A stretch of 38,544 bases of DNA from Pseudomonadota bacterium (GTDB lineage Bacteria; Pseudomonadota; Gammaproteobacteria; Steroidobacterales; Steroidobacteraceae). The position numbers and the translations under genes were made by a program. Where the stretch lies: contig JANXOV010000012.1 in the NCBI GenBank assembly GCA_025357635.1, forward strand, positions 1-38,544, in the 5' to 3' direction. Shown piece after piece: positions 8,662 through 17,047 of this stretch. Below the pieces are notes generated by a model, which was not told the DNA's origin, made no database searches, and saw only the letters and a program-made list of their open reading frames with translations. The first letter of the stretch is position 1. The number at the start of each line of letters is the position of its first letter.

Positions 8662-9789
8662 ATGCGCTCAATCCTCTTCATTTTCATCGCCGCAGCGGGG
8701 TTGTCCTCCTGCGGCGGGCACGAGGCGCCTGAGCGCGCGGCGGCCGCGGCCCGGCCTGAGTCCGACGCCAGGCAGCTGAATCTTTACATCTGGGCGGATT
8801 ACCTCGCCCCGGACACGTTGTCGGATTTCCAGGCCCGCACGGGCATCAAGGTCTCGGTTTCGTTCTTCGATACCAACGAGACCCTGGAAACCAAGGTGCT
8901 GACCGGCAACAGTGGATTTGACGTGGTGGTGCCGACCGCGCCTTATTTCGAGCGGCAGATCGCCGCCGGCGCGTATCAGGAACTGGACGTCTCGAAGCTG
9001 CCAAATCTGCGCAATCTGGATCCGCAGCTCATGGCAATGGTTGCGCGGCACGACGCCGGCAATCGCCACGGCGTGATCTACATCCGCGGCACCGAGGGCA
9101 TCGGCTACAACGAGGATGCCGTGAAGAAGGCGCTGCCGCGGCACGCGCTGGACAGCTGGAGTCTGATTTTCGACCCCGCCAATGCGTCGCAGCTGGCCGC
9201 CTGCGGCATTCAGATCATGGACAATCCGGCCGGCGTCATCCGGCTGGTGCTTGCCTACCTGGGCAGGAATCCGAACGCACCCACCGCAGCGGATCTGGAT
9301 GCCGCGCAAGGCGTGCTGCTCAAGATTCGCCCCTTTGTGCGCACCATCGACTCATTCAATTCCACTGAAGCGCTGGCCAACGCCGATGTTTGCGCGCTGG
9401 TCGGATACAACGGGGATGTGTCCCTGGCCAAGGCGCGTGCGCGGGAAAGAAAGAGCCCGATTCGTCTGCGGTACTTCATTCCCAAGGAAGGCTCGATCAT
9501 GTGGTTCGACATGATGGCGATCCCGAAGGATGCGCCGCACCCGGCCGCCGCCCACGCGTTCATCAACTACGTCATGGACCCCGCGGTGATGGCGAACATC
9601 TCCAATCACATGGCCTATGCGAACGCCAACGCGGCGGCCACGCCGCTGGTCGACCCGGCCATCGTCAACGATCCCACGATTTACTCGAGCGCCGCCGATG
9701 CGCCGCGCCTGTTCGTGCAGCTTGCCGATTCACGCCAACAGGCGCGCACGCTGACGCGGATCTGGCAGCGCTTTAAAACGGGGCAGTGA
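8662..9789 (+). CDS. polyamine-type extracellular solute-binding lipoprotein (PotF-like)
   Basis: Periplasmic binding protein of 375 aa from the spermidine/putrescine-binding family. The N-terminus ends in an LSSC lipobox, so it is predicted to be lipid-anchored. The mature protein begins with the family hallmark LNLYIWADYLAPDTL, followed by FDTNETLETKVLTGNSGFDVVVPT and the hinge-region GIGYNEDAVKK. Near the C-terminus, EGSIMWFDMMAIPKDAPHP is also typical of PotF/PotD. No ABC transporter ATPase or permease genes for polyamines lie in the window, so it is either an orphan feeding a distant system or a sensor. The ligand is inferred from the family only. Confidence 0.88.
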   Translation: MRSILFIFIAAAGLSSCGGHEAPERAAAAARPESDARQLNLYIWADYLAPDTLSDFQARTGIKVSVSFFDTNETLETKVLTGNSGFDVVVPTAPYFERQIAAGAYQELDVSKLPNLRNLDPQLMAMVARHDAGNRHGVIYIRGTEGIGYNEDAVKKALPRHALDSWSLIFDPANASQLAACGIQIMDNPAGVIRLVLAYLGRNPNAPTAADLDAAQGVLLKIRPFVRTIDSFNSTEALANADVCALVGYNGDVSLAKARARERKSPIRLRYFIPKEGSIMWFDMMAIPKDAPHPAAAHAFINYVMDPAVMANISNHMAYANANAAATPLVDPAIVNDPTIYSSAADAPRLFVQLADSRQQARTLTRIWQRFKTGQ

Positions 9790-9790
9790 C

Positions 9791-11818
9791 TCAGCGTGCC
9801 GAATACACCGGCCGTCCCTTGAACCAGGTCTCCAGCACTTTCGTCTTCGCGATGTCCTCGGCTTTTCCAGCTGCCGCCAGCTTCACGATGTCCCGGTCCA
9901 GCACGATGAAATCCGCGGACTTGCCCACTTCGATGGAGCCTGCATCTTTGTCGATGCCCAGCATGCGCGCGCCGTTGATGGAGTAGGCGTCGATGGCCTC
10001 TTGAATGGAGATGATCTGCTTCGGATTCAGCGCCGGCGCGCCGCCGCCCCGGCGCGTGAGGGCATGCGAGATGTTGACGAATGGGCGTGGATCGCGCGTG
10101 TCGACCGGCGCGTCGGACCCGGCGGTCAGAATGCCGCCGGCGTCTTTCACGGATTTCACCGGATAGGCGTTGGCGTCGTAGTAGCCGTCGGGCCTGTGCA
10201 AGGAGGCGTAGGCGTTGCCGTTGACCTTGTCGATGAAAGGAATGACGGTCATATCGTAGCCGGTGTCGGTGTATGTCCATGCATAGGTGAAGGCGACGAA
10301 CAGATGATTGCGGCCGATGCGCGCCACGTCATCCGGATGCGCCAGCTGCACGTGTGCCAGGCTGTCGCGGGTGGTCGCATCGCCGTTGGCGGCGCGCGCC
10401 GCCTCGATGGCATCCACGGCCGTACGCACGGCGCGATCGCCAATGGCGTGAATATGCAGATTGAAGCCCGCCGCGTGAAAGCGCCGGGCAAATTCCAATA
10501 TCACCACTCGCTCGTGCTGCAGCTGACCGTCGGATATCGTGCATTGCGTCGGATAGAAGCCGTGTTCGGCCTTGAAGGCGGCCGCCAGGGCCGCGTCCTC
10601 GTATTTCGGCGCATCGATGCGCTCTTGCACGCACGCCGGGGAGCCTGTGTCGACGTAACCGGTGACCGTCGGCGTGCCGTCCTTGTCTGAAGCGAAATTG
10701 GGCTGTAAATAGGGGCGCAGTGAAGCTGCGTTCGGCAGCGTCGGCGGCACGGCCAGCGGATTGCCCTCGAGCACGCCATCGGCGAACAGCTTGACGACAT
10801 CGGCGCGAATCAACTCGTTCTTCGCGTATCGGGTGCGCACCGCGGTTGCAGCCGCGACCATGGCGTCGAAATCGACCCGGCCGTTGTCGCGTTTGAAGCG
10901 CTGCGGATCGTAAAACTGCGCCAGCACGGCGCGCATCGTGAACTGGCCGCGAGCCTGCAGCGCATCGTAGATGGGGAGCGAGTCGGCCGAGGCCATGGCG
11001 TCCATGATGCCGGTGATACCGACGCTGTTCAGCCGCTGTGCAACCCGCTCGGGCGCCTTGGCCACCTCTGCTAGATCCGAATTCAACATGGCGTGAACGT
11101 CGATCAGGTAGCGGGCGTCTTCGTTCACTGCGCCATTGGGTTCGCCGCGGTCATCGACGCCGACCACTTTCCTGTAGGCCGCGAATTCCCGATTCAGCGT
11201 CGCCTTGGACAGTCCGACGACCTTGCCGTCGGCATTCTTGGCCGAAGCCAGCGCCAGACTGTTGAACGCGCCGTGGTGGCCGTCATTGCCCAGCAGTTCG
11301 ATCTGATGTTCAGCCGAGGCCTTGTCCAGTGCTGCGCGCAGGCTGGGATACTCAGCGTCGGGCTGATTGCCGACCGTGTAGTTCCATTGATGAATGACCA
11401 GCCGGCTGCCCGCGGGCGTCTGATAACGATCCAGGCACGCGCGCGCGATGGCGGAGATTTCACGCAAGGTATGCGGTTCGCTTTTCAGATCGCAGAAATC
11501 CAGATCCACGATGTCCAGGGCGTGCAGGTGCGCATCGATCAGGCCGGGAAGGACGCGCCGTCCGTCCAGGTGCTTGACCACGGTCTTGGGTCCGACCCAC
11601 TGCAGCGCATCCTTTTGCGTGCCCACGAAGACGATGCGGTCGTTGAGGATCGCGAGCGCGTGCGCGGACTCGCGGATGGCGGTCGCGGTGTAGATGCGCG
11701 CGTTGGTGATGACGATGTCTGCGGCGGCGTGAGTCTGGGCGCGAGCGGTCATCGGCACGCTCAGCATCAACGGCAGCGCGGTGGCCGCTGTGGTGAGGAG
11801 TCTGCGGGCGAAGGTCAT
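9791..11818 (-). CDS. exported amidohydrolase, YtcJ-like
   Basis: Metal-dependent amidohydrolase (amidohydrolase 3 family), 675 aa, with a cleavable signal peptide (MTFARRLLTTAATALPLML ending near ARAQ). Metal-site motifs are LIDAHLHALD for the first two His, IHAIGDRAVRTAVDAIEAAR for a later His, and the GSDAPVDTRDP block near the C-terminus. The open frame runs to 11923, but the ATG at 11818 opens directly onto the signal peptide and has GGGAG upstream. It is divergent from a homologue starting at 11880. YtcJ-like proteins are poorly characterised, and the substrate cannot be named. The protein probably acts in the periplasm. Confidence 0.87.
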   Translation of the reverse strand: MTFARRLLTTAATALPLMLSVPMTARAQTHAAADIVITNARIYTATAIRESAHALAILNDRIVFVGTQKDALQWVGPKTVVKHLDGRRVLPGLIDAHLHALDIVDLDFCDLKSEPHTLREISAIARACLDRYQTPAGSRLVIHQWNYTVGNQPDAEYPSLRAALDKASAEHQIELLGNDGHHGAFNSLALASAKNADGKVVGLSKATLNREFAAYRKVVGVDDRGEPNGAVNEDARYLIDVHAMLNSDLAEVAKAPERVAQRLNSVGITGIMDAMASADSLPIYDALQARGQFTMRAVLAQFYDPQRFKRDNGRVDFDAMVAAATAVRTRYAKNELIRADVVKLFADGVLEGNPLAVPPTLPNAASLRPYLQPNFASDKDGTPTVTGYVDTGSPACVQERIDAPKYEDAALAAAFKAEHGFYPTQCTISDGQLQHERVVILEFARRFHAAGFNLHIHAIGDRAVRTAVDAIEAARAANGDATTRDSLAHVQLAHPDDVARIGRNHLFVAFTYAWTYTDTGYDMTVIPFIDKVNGNAYASLHRPDGYYDANAYPVKSVKDAGGILTAGSDAPVDTRDPRPFVNISHALTRRGGGAPALNPKQIISIQEAIDAYSINGARMLGIDKDAGSIEVGKSADFIVLDRDIVKLAAAGKAEDIAKTKVLETWFKGRPVYSAR

Positions 11819-11879
11819 GGTCAGGGGTTCTCCCGATGGTGTATGTTTCAGGCTCAGAATACCTAACAAAGGGCCTCCC

Positions 11880-13652
11880 GTGCGCGCCATCTCCTGTTTG
11901 CTCGGTTTGGTTCTCCCGGTCATCGCCTGCCAGGCTGCCGAGACTCCCGCCGATTCGATTTTCAGAAACGGTTTCCTCTATTCGGTCGATGCCAAAGACA
12001 GCGTGCATAGCGCGCTTGCCGTGCGCGAGGGCAGGATCGTTTACGTCGGCAGCGATGCGGGCGTCAACAAGTATGCCGGCAAGGCGACTCAGATCATCGA
12101 TCTGCACGGCCGCATGCTCATGCCGGGCCTCGTCGATGGGCATATGCATCCGCTGCAGGGTGGCGCGCATCTACTGCAATGCAATCTGCAGTACGAGGCA
12201 CTGACCGTCGGGCAACTTCAGTCGAAGATCCAGGCCTGCCTGGACAAGACCCGCGACCAGGAACCCGATGGCTGGCTGGACGTTGTCGGCTGGTTCCAGA
12301 CCAATATGCTGCCCGCCGGCGTGGTCACGACCTACGCCACGCTGGACGCGCTCAACACCCGGCGTCCCGTCGTGGTGGAATCCTCTTTCGGTCATACGGT
12401 GCTGGCGAATTCGCGCGCCATCCGCCTTGCCGGGATCACCGCGTCAACCCCCGATCCGCTGGGTGGAAAGATTGCGCGCGACGCGGCCGGCAATCCCACC
12501 GGCATATTCGAAGATGCCGCCTTCAATCCGCTGCTCGCTCTGGTGCCCAAGCCCACCGCGGCTGACGACCTGGCTGCCGCTCGTGCCACGCTCGGCGTGC
12601 TCGCCAAACAGGGCGTCACCACTTTCCTGGACGCCTCCGCCACCCCTGAAGCGCTGATCGCCTACACGGCGCTGAGCCGCGAGGGCGTGCTCAGCGTACG
12701 CGCGCATTTCGCGCCGGTCATTTCGCCCCCCGAAGGACGCGATCCGCTGAAGGCTATCGCCGCTGCCAAGGAACTCGCCAATCGCTACGATCAAGGACCG
12801 CTGCAACCGCGGCCCGGCATCACGGTGCGCAACACCAAGCTGTTTCTGGATGGCGTCATCACCGCACCCGCGTTCACCGGCAGCATGCTCACGCCGTACT
12901 GGGTCAATCGGGGGAGCGATACCCACCCGCAATGGGGCCCGGGACCAAATCGCGGACCGGAGGTCTATTTCCCCGCGCCGCTGTTGAGCACGCTGGTCAT
13001 CGGACTGAGCGAAGCGGGAATGGAGCCGCACATGCATGCGGATGGTGAAGGCGCTGTGCGCGCAGGGCTCGATGCCGTCGAACAGCTGCGCCGCAAGCAT
13101 CCAGAGCTGGATGTGCGCGCCGCCATCGCCCACAATGAAATAGTCGATCCGGCGGATTTCCCCCGCTATGCGAAGCTGAACGTCATACCGGTGCTGTCAC
13201 TCCAATGGGGCAAGCCGGCCTCCGACACCATCGATGGCGCCCGGGATTTTCTCGGTCCGGCGCGATTCCGCTTGCTGGAGCCTGCCGGCTTCTTGCACGC
13301 CGCCGGAGCGCGCGTCGCCTACGGCAGCGACTGGCCGGTCGATGCGCTGGATGAATGGTTTGCGCTCAAGGTGGGCGTGACCCGCACCAATGCGCCGGAC
13401 GCCGGGCCGAAGTATGCCGGCAGGCTGGGCGATGACGTGGGGCTGTCGCGCAAGACCGCGCTGCGCGCGATCACGCTGAATTCCTCCTACGAACTGCACC
13501 AGGAAGCACAAACCGGTTCGCTCGAAGTCGGCAAATTCGCCGACCTGATCGTGCTGGATCGCAATTTCCTGAAAATTCCGCCCGAGGACATCGCCAAGAT
13601 CAAAGTCTTGCGCACCGTCGTCGGCGGACAGACCGTCTGGTTGGCCGAATGA
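11880..13652 (+). CDS. second exported amidohydrolase, YtcJ-like
   Basis: Homologue of the divergent neighbour, 590 aa. Motifs are LVDGHMHPLQGG, HMHADGEGAVRAGLDAVEQLRR and the AYGSDWPVDALDEW block carrying the last metal Asp. The frame opens at 11781, but that would overlap the other gene. The GTG at 11880 starts a signal peptide (VRAISCLLGLVLPVIACQAAE) with AAAGGG seven bases upstream and is preferred. VIAC could also serve as a lipobox, making this a possible lipoprotein. The 61 bp between the two starts must hold both promoters, so joint control is likely. The substrate is unknown. Confidence 0.86.
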   Translation: MRAISCLLGLVLPVIACQAAETPADSIFRNGFLYSVDAKDSVHSALAVREGRIVYVGSDAGVNKYAGKATQIIDLHGRMLMPGLVDGHMHPLQGGAHLLQCNLQYEALTVGQLQSKIQACLDKTRDQEPDGWLDVVGWFQTNMLPAGVVTTYATLDALNTRRPVVVESSFGHTVLANSRAIRLAGITASTPDPLGGKIARDAAGNPTGIFEDAAFNPLLALVPKPTAADDLAAARATLGVLAKQGVTTFLDASATPEALIAYTALSREGVLSVRAHFAPVISPPEGRDPLKAIAAAKELANRYDQGPLQPRPGITVRNTKLFLDGVITAPAFTGSMLTPYWVNRGSDTHPQWGPGPNRGPEVYFPAPLLSTLVIGLSEAGMEPHMHADGEGAVRAGLDAVEQLRRKHPELDVRAAIAHNEIVDPADFPRYAKLNVIPVLSLQWGKPASDTIDGARDFLGPARFRLLEPAGFLHAAGARVAYGSDWPVDALDEWFALKVGVTRTNAPDAGPKYAGRLGDDVGLSRKTALRAITLNSSYELHQEAQTGSLEVGKFADLIVLDRNFLKIPPEDIAKIKVLRTVVGGQTVWLAE

Positions 13653-13727
13653 CGCGCATTTAATCTGCTCAACTCCTGACCAAGCATACAATCAAAGCGG
13701 TGATCAAACCCGCAGGAGGATCTGTCG

Positions 13728-14171
13728 ATGAAAACGAAATGGTTGATTGGCTTGATGGCTGCTTCGCTGATGTTCGCTCTCGCCATGCCCAGCTATGCCA
13801 AGGAAAGCGCCGAGGCGGTAACCTGTAAGGATGGCACCAGCTCAAACGCTACGGGCCGAGGCGCTTGTTCGGGTCACGGTGGCGTGAAGAAGGACGCCGC
13901 GGCGACCGAGAAGGCGGCTGTGGAACCTGCGAAGGAAAAGACCGCAAAGCCTGCCAAGAAAGAGACGGTCGCTGCACCAGCTGCCGCCGCAGCACCTGCA
14001 GCACCCGCCGCCGCGCCGGCAGCCGCCTCCCGATCAGCGCCCGCCGCGGCCGGTGGCGCACAAGGCGCAACCGCCAAGTGCAAGGACGGCACGTACTCGC
14101 ATTCGACCGGCCACAAAGGTGCGTGTTCGCATCATGGCGGCGTCGGCGAGTGGCTGAAAGACGCGAAGTAA
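13728..14171 (+). CDS. exported protein with two DUF3761-type motifs
   Basis: A 147 aa protein with a signal peptide (to about residue 24, PSYA). Two copies of one motif, CKDGTxSxxTGxxGACSxHGGV, lie at about residues 33-53 and 118-139. They are joined by a long Ala/Pro/Lys-rich linker (about 55-115) that is likely disordered. Each copy has two Cys and a His, which suggests a small disulphide- or metal-stabilised fold as in DUF3761 proteins. A perfect AGGAGG precedes the ATG, and a strong terminator follows the stop. The function of DUF3761 is unknown. An envelope location is the only safe inference. Confidence 0.83.
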   Translation: MKTKWLIGLMAASLMFALAMPSYAKESAEAVTCKDGTSSNATGRGACSGHGGVKKDAAATEKAAVEPAKEKTAKPAKKETVAAPAAAAAPAAPAAAPAAASRSAPAAAGGAQGATAKCKDGTYSHSTGHKGACSHHGGVGEWLKDAK

Positions 14172-14198
14172 ATCTCGCTGTCTTTGTCTTGAGTGAGC

Positions 14199-14227
14199 AA
14201 CGGGCGCCCATCGGCGCCCGTTCTTTT
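14199..14227 (+). terminator. intrinsic terminator after the DUF3761 gene
   Basis: A perfect 10 bp stem (AACGGGCGCC at 14199-14208 with GGCGCCCGTT at 14213-14222), a CATC loop, and a trailing CTTTT tract. It ends just before the stop of the convergent LysE-type gene. The T-tract on the plus strand shows that it mainly serves the rightward gene. Confidence 0.88.
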
Positions 14228-14840
14228 AGCGCGTGGCCACCGCGACCGCGGCCCCGGCCATCGCCACACCGGTACTGCGGTTGATGAGGGTCAGCGCGCG
14301 TTTGCTCTTGAACAGTCTGCCGGCGCGCGCGCCGGCAACCGCGTATGCGCCCAGCACCGTCGGCTGAATGATGAGGATGATCGATGCGATCTCCAGGTAT
14401 CCCGTCAGCGTCAGCGACGGCAGATCGACCACCGTCGGCAACAGCGCCAGGAAGAAGATGACGGCCTTCGGATTGCCCATCGTCAGCGCCAGACCGCTCA
14501 AGAACGCGCGCCAACTGCTTTGCGCAGCGGCGCTCGCGCGGGTTTGCACCGGGCCAACATCGGAGGTCCACAAATTGTAGGCAAGGTAGAACAGATACGC
14601 GGCGCCTGCGTACTTGATGATGATAAACAAGGTCGCGGCTGTCTTGGCGATGGCCGCAAGCCCGGTGGCGGCCAGCGAAAACCAGATGAAATCCCCGATC
14701 AGAAAGCCGCCGATGAAGGCCGGCGCGCCCTGCAGGCCACGCGACAGCGCACGTGCCAGAATGGCGGCGATTCCCGGCCCGGGCGTTGCCACGGCCAGAG
14801 TATAAACTGCGCAAAAAAGACCCAGACCGTAGAGGGACAT
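14226..14840 (-). CDS. LysE/RhtB-family amino acid exporter
   Basis: Inner-membrane protein of 204 aa with about six hydrophobic segments. The family signature is in the first helix: VATPGPGIAAILARALSRG, then the GFLIGDFIWF helix. A second cluster, ALTMGNPKAVIFFLALLP, is the conserved mid-protein block of LysE/RhtB exporters. The frame opens with a TTG at 14846, but ATG at 14840, preceded by GAGAGG, is the better start. Members export amino acids such as homoserine, threonine or lysine; this one has no adjacent regulator to indicate its cargo. It is convergent with the DUF3761 gene. Confidence 0.9.
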   Translation of the reverse strand: MSLYGLGLFCAVYTLAVATPGPGIAAILARALSRGLQGAPAFIGGFLIGDFIWFSLAATGLAAIAKTAATLFIIIKYAGAAYLFYLAYNLWTSDVGPVQTRASAAAQSSWRAFLSGLALTMGNPKAVIFFLALLPTVVDLPSLTLTGYLEIASIILIIQPTVLGAYAVAGARAGRLFKSKRALTLINRSTGVAMAGAAVAVATR

Positions 14841-14932
14841 GGCCAACCTCTCGAGGAACCGATTCCAGAATTTGCTATCTTAGACTGTTCAAATTCGATG
14901 CTATCAAATCAATTTTTTTAAGGAAGGAAAGA

Positions 14933-15697
14933 ATGAGTTTCAGTTTTAAGATGGCAACGCCGCGGAGTTTCCCGCTCGCTGGCTGCCTGCTCGTGCTCGC
15001 GCCACTGGCGCACGCGGATTGGACCGGCAAGGGAGAAGCCGGGTTGTTGGTATCCCGCGGCAACGCTGATTCGACTTCTGCCAATGCCAAACTCGATCTG
15101 GCCAAGGAAAGCGGTGCGTGGAAAAACGAGGCGTTTTTGGGGTTCCTATACGGCAAGAATGCGACCTTCGCGACCGCACAGCGCATCGAAGCCAAATGGC
15201 AGACGGACTACAAGATCAGCGACCGTACCTTCTGGTTCGGCGCATTGCGCGGCGAACAGGATAAATTCAGCGGCTTCGCCTATCAGGCATCACTGACGAC
15301 CGGTCTGGGCTACAAGTTCATCGACAACGAGGCGACCAAACTGACCGGCACCGCCGGCATCGGTTACCGGCGTTTGCGCCCTGAGGACCTGAAAAAAGAC
15401 GCCGCCGGCGCGGTGATCTCGCGCCTCAAGGGCGATGCCACGGGCGATGCGGTGGCAACTGCCGGACTGGATTTCAGCCACGTCCTAACAAAGACCACCA
15501 AGGTGCTGGACAAGTTCTTGGTGGAAAGCGGCACCAACAACACCTCGATTCAAAACGATCTGTCCTTGCAAGTCAGCATGACCGACGCGCTGGCGCTGAG
15601 CATCGGCTACGGCATCCGTTACAACACGGACCCGCCGGCCGGTTCGAAGAAGTCCGATCAGCTGACCACGATCAACCTGGTCTACAACATCAAGTAA
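14933..15697 (+). CDS. YdiY-like outer-membrane protein, DUF481
   Basis: A 254 aa exported protein. The signal peptide ends near LAHA at about residue 33, after which DWTGKGEAGLLVSRGNADS starts the DUF481 domain. The rest alternates short strands with aromatic ends, such as TDYKISDRTFWFGALRGEQDKFSG and TTGLGYKFIDNEATKL. It closes with TTINLVYNIK, as expected for an outer-membrane beta-barrel. The open frame extends to 14753, but the ATG at 14933 has AAGGAAGG just upstream and an AT-rich leader. The family is known as salt-induced outer membrane protein YdiY; its function is unclear. Confidence 0.86.
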   Translation: MSFSFKMATPRSFPLAGCLLVLAPLAHADWTGKGEAGLLVSRGNADSTSANAKLDLAKESGAWKNEAFLGFLYGKNATFATAQRIEAKWQTDYKISDRTFWFGALRGEQDKFSGFAYQASLTTGLGYKFIDNEATKLTGTAGIGYRRLRPEDLKKDAAGAVISRLKGDATGDAVATAGLDFSHVLTKTTKVLDKFLVESGTNNTSIQNDLSLQVSMTDALALSIGYGIRYNTDPPAGSKKSDQLTTINLVYNIK

Positions 15698-15709
15698 ACG
15701 TGTGCCTGC

Positions 15710-15737
15710 GGGGGCGCGGAACGCCGCGCCCTCATTT
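15710..15737 (+). terminator. hairpin terminator between convergent genes
   Basis: The 8 bp stem GGGCGCGG (15712-15719) / CCGCGCCC (15724-15731), extendable by one G-U and one G-C pair, has an AACG loop and is followed by TCATTT. The T-tract is short but in the right place to end the DUF481 transcript before the convergent tesA stop. Confidence 0.7.
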
Positions 15738-16349
15738 AACCAGCATTTTTTGCAAAGCTGGCCAGATGTTCTCCAGCAGTTTCGGCTGGCCGGCGACGTT
15801 TGGATGAATGCCATCCGCTTGCATCAAATCGCCGTTCAATGCCACGTCGTTGAGTAAAAAGGGCACCAGGGGAATCTTGTAGAACCGGGCGATGTCATCG
15901 AACACAGCGTGAAACTGCTGTGTGTACTTGGGGCCGTAGTTCGGCGGCATGCGCATGCCCACCAGCAGCACCCGCGCCTTCGACTCAATCCCCAGGGTGA
16001 CCATGCGCATCAAATTGGAGCGCATTTGCGCAATCGGCAAGGCGCGCAAGCCGTCGTTGCCACCCAGTTCGATGATGACGATGGCCGGCCGGTGCGCGGA
16101 CAGGGCCCGTGGCAGCCGCGCCAACCCGCCTGCGGTCGTCTCGCCGCTGACGCTGGCGTTGATGACTTCGTATCCGTACCCTTGAGTTTTCAGCTTTTGC
16201 TGCAATAAGGACACCCAGCCTTGTTCGGCACGGATGCCGTAGGCTGCGCTGATGCTGTCGCCGAACACCAGGATGGCGGGCGTCCTCACGGCAGCCTGAG
16301 AACAGTTGAAGATCACCGACAACATCGCCACGCATACCAGTCTTTTCAC
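15732..16349 (-). CDS. tesA: TesA-type GDSL esterase/thioesterase
   Basis: Periplasmic SGNH hydrolase of 205 aa, homologous to acyl-CoA thioesterase I / lysophospholipase L1. The signal peptide ends near SQAA at residue 20. The catalytic Ser32 is in VFGDSISAAYG, the oxyanion Asn is in IELGGNDGLRA, and the Asp-His pair is in DGIHPNVAGQ. It starts with GTG at 16349, with AGGA upstream; the overlapping ATG there is followed at once by TGA. It is divergent from ybbA by only 11 bp, matching the conserved tesA / ybbA-ybbP arrangement known in enterobacteria. Actual substrates vary in this family. Confidence 0.93.
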   Translation of the reverse strand: MKRLVCVAMLSVIFNCSQAAVRTPAILVFGDSISAAYGIRAEQGWVSLLQQKLKTQGYGYEVINASVSGETTAGGLARLPRALSAHRPAIVIIELGGNDGLRALPIAQMRSNLMRMVTLGIESKARVLLVGMRMPPNYGPKYTQQFHAVFDDIARFYKIPLVPFLLNDVALNGDLMQADGIHPNVAGQPKLLENIWPALQKMLVK

Positions 16350-16360
16350 ATGAGTTCCTG

Positions 16361-17047
16361 ATGTCAGACCCGATTGTCCTCGAAGCGCAGCATATCTCTA
16401 AAATCGTAGCCAGCCCCAAAGGCAGCTCCGAAGGCCCGCTCACCATTCTCGCCGATGTCAGTCTTGCCGTGCGAGCGGGCGAGTCCCTGGCCATCGTCGG
16501 TGCATCCGGGGCCGGCAAGTCAACCTTGCTGGCGCTGCTGGCCGGTTTGGACACACCATCCACGGGCAAAGTTCTCCTGGCCGGCAACGATCTGACGGCC
16601 TTGGATGAGGACGGTCGGGCGGCGGTGCGCGGCCGCCATGTGGGCTTCGTTTTTCAGTCCTTTCATCTGGTGCCGGCGCTCACGGCCATCGAGAATGTCA
16701 TGCTGCCGCTGGAACTCCTCGGCCGCGCCGATGCACGCGCCGTGGCCGCGCAGGTATTGGAGCAGGTGGGTCTTGGCGCGCGCACGGCACATTATCCGAA
16801 ACAATTGTCGGGCGGCGAACAGCAGCGCGTGGCGATCGCGCGTGCCTTCGTGACGCGGCCGGCCGTGTTGTTCGCGGATGAGCCCACCGGCAATCTGGAC
16901 ACGGCCACGGGACTGAAAGTCACCGATCTATTGTTCGATCTGAACCGCAGCACCGGCAGCACGCTCATTCTGGTGACGCACGACCGGACGCTGGCACTGC
17001 GCTGCAACCGCATCCTGGAATTGGATGCCGGACACACGGTGTCCTGA
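16361..17047 (+). CDS. ybbA: ABC transporter ATP-binding protein, YbbA-like
   Basis: A 228 aa ATPase of the LolD/MacB-type subfamily. Walker A is GASGAGKST, the signature is LSGGEQQRVAIARAF, Walker B is VLFADEPTGNLD, and the switch His is in LVTHDR. It overlaps the start of the permease gene (stop and start share bases at 17047), so the two are translationally coupled. With YbbP it forms a type VII (mechanotransmission) ABC complex. The neighbouring TesA is the conserved genomic partner. It has only a weak ribosome site before ATG 16361. Confidence 0.94.
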   Translation: MSDPIVLEAQHISKIVASPKGSSEGPLTILADVSLAVRAGESLAIVGASGAGKSTLLALLAGLDTPSTGKVLLAGNDLTALDEDGRAAVRGRHVGFVFQSFHLVPALTAIENVMLPLELLGRADARAVAAQVLEQVGLGARTAHYPKQLSGGEQQRVAIARAFVTRPAVLFADEPTGNLDTATGLKVTDLLFDLNRSTGSTLILVTHDRTLALRCNRILELDAGHTVS

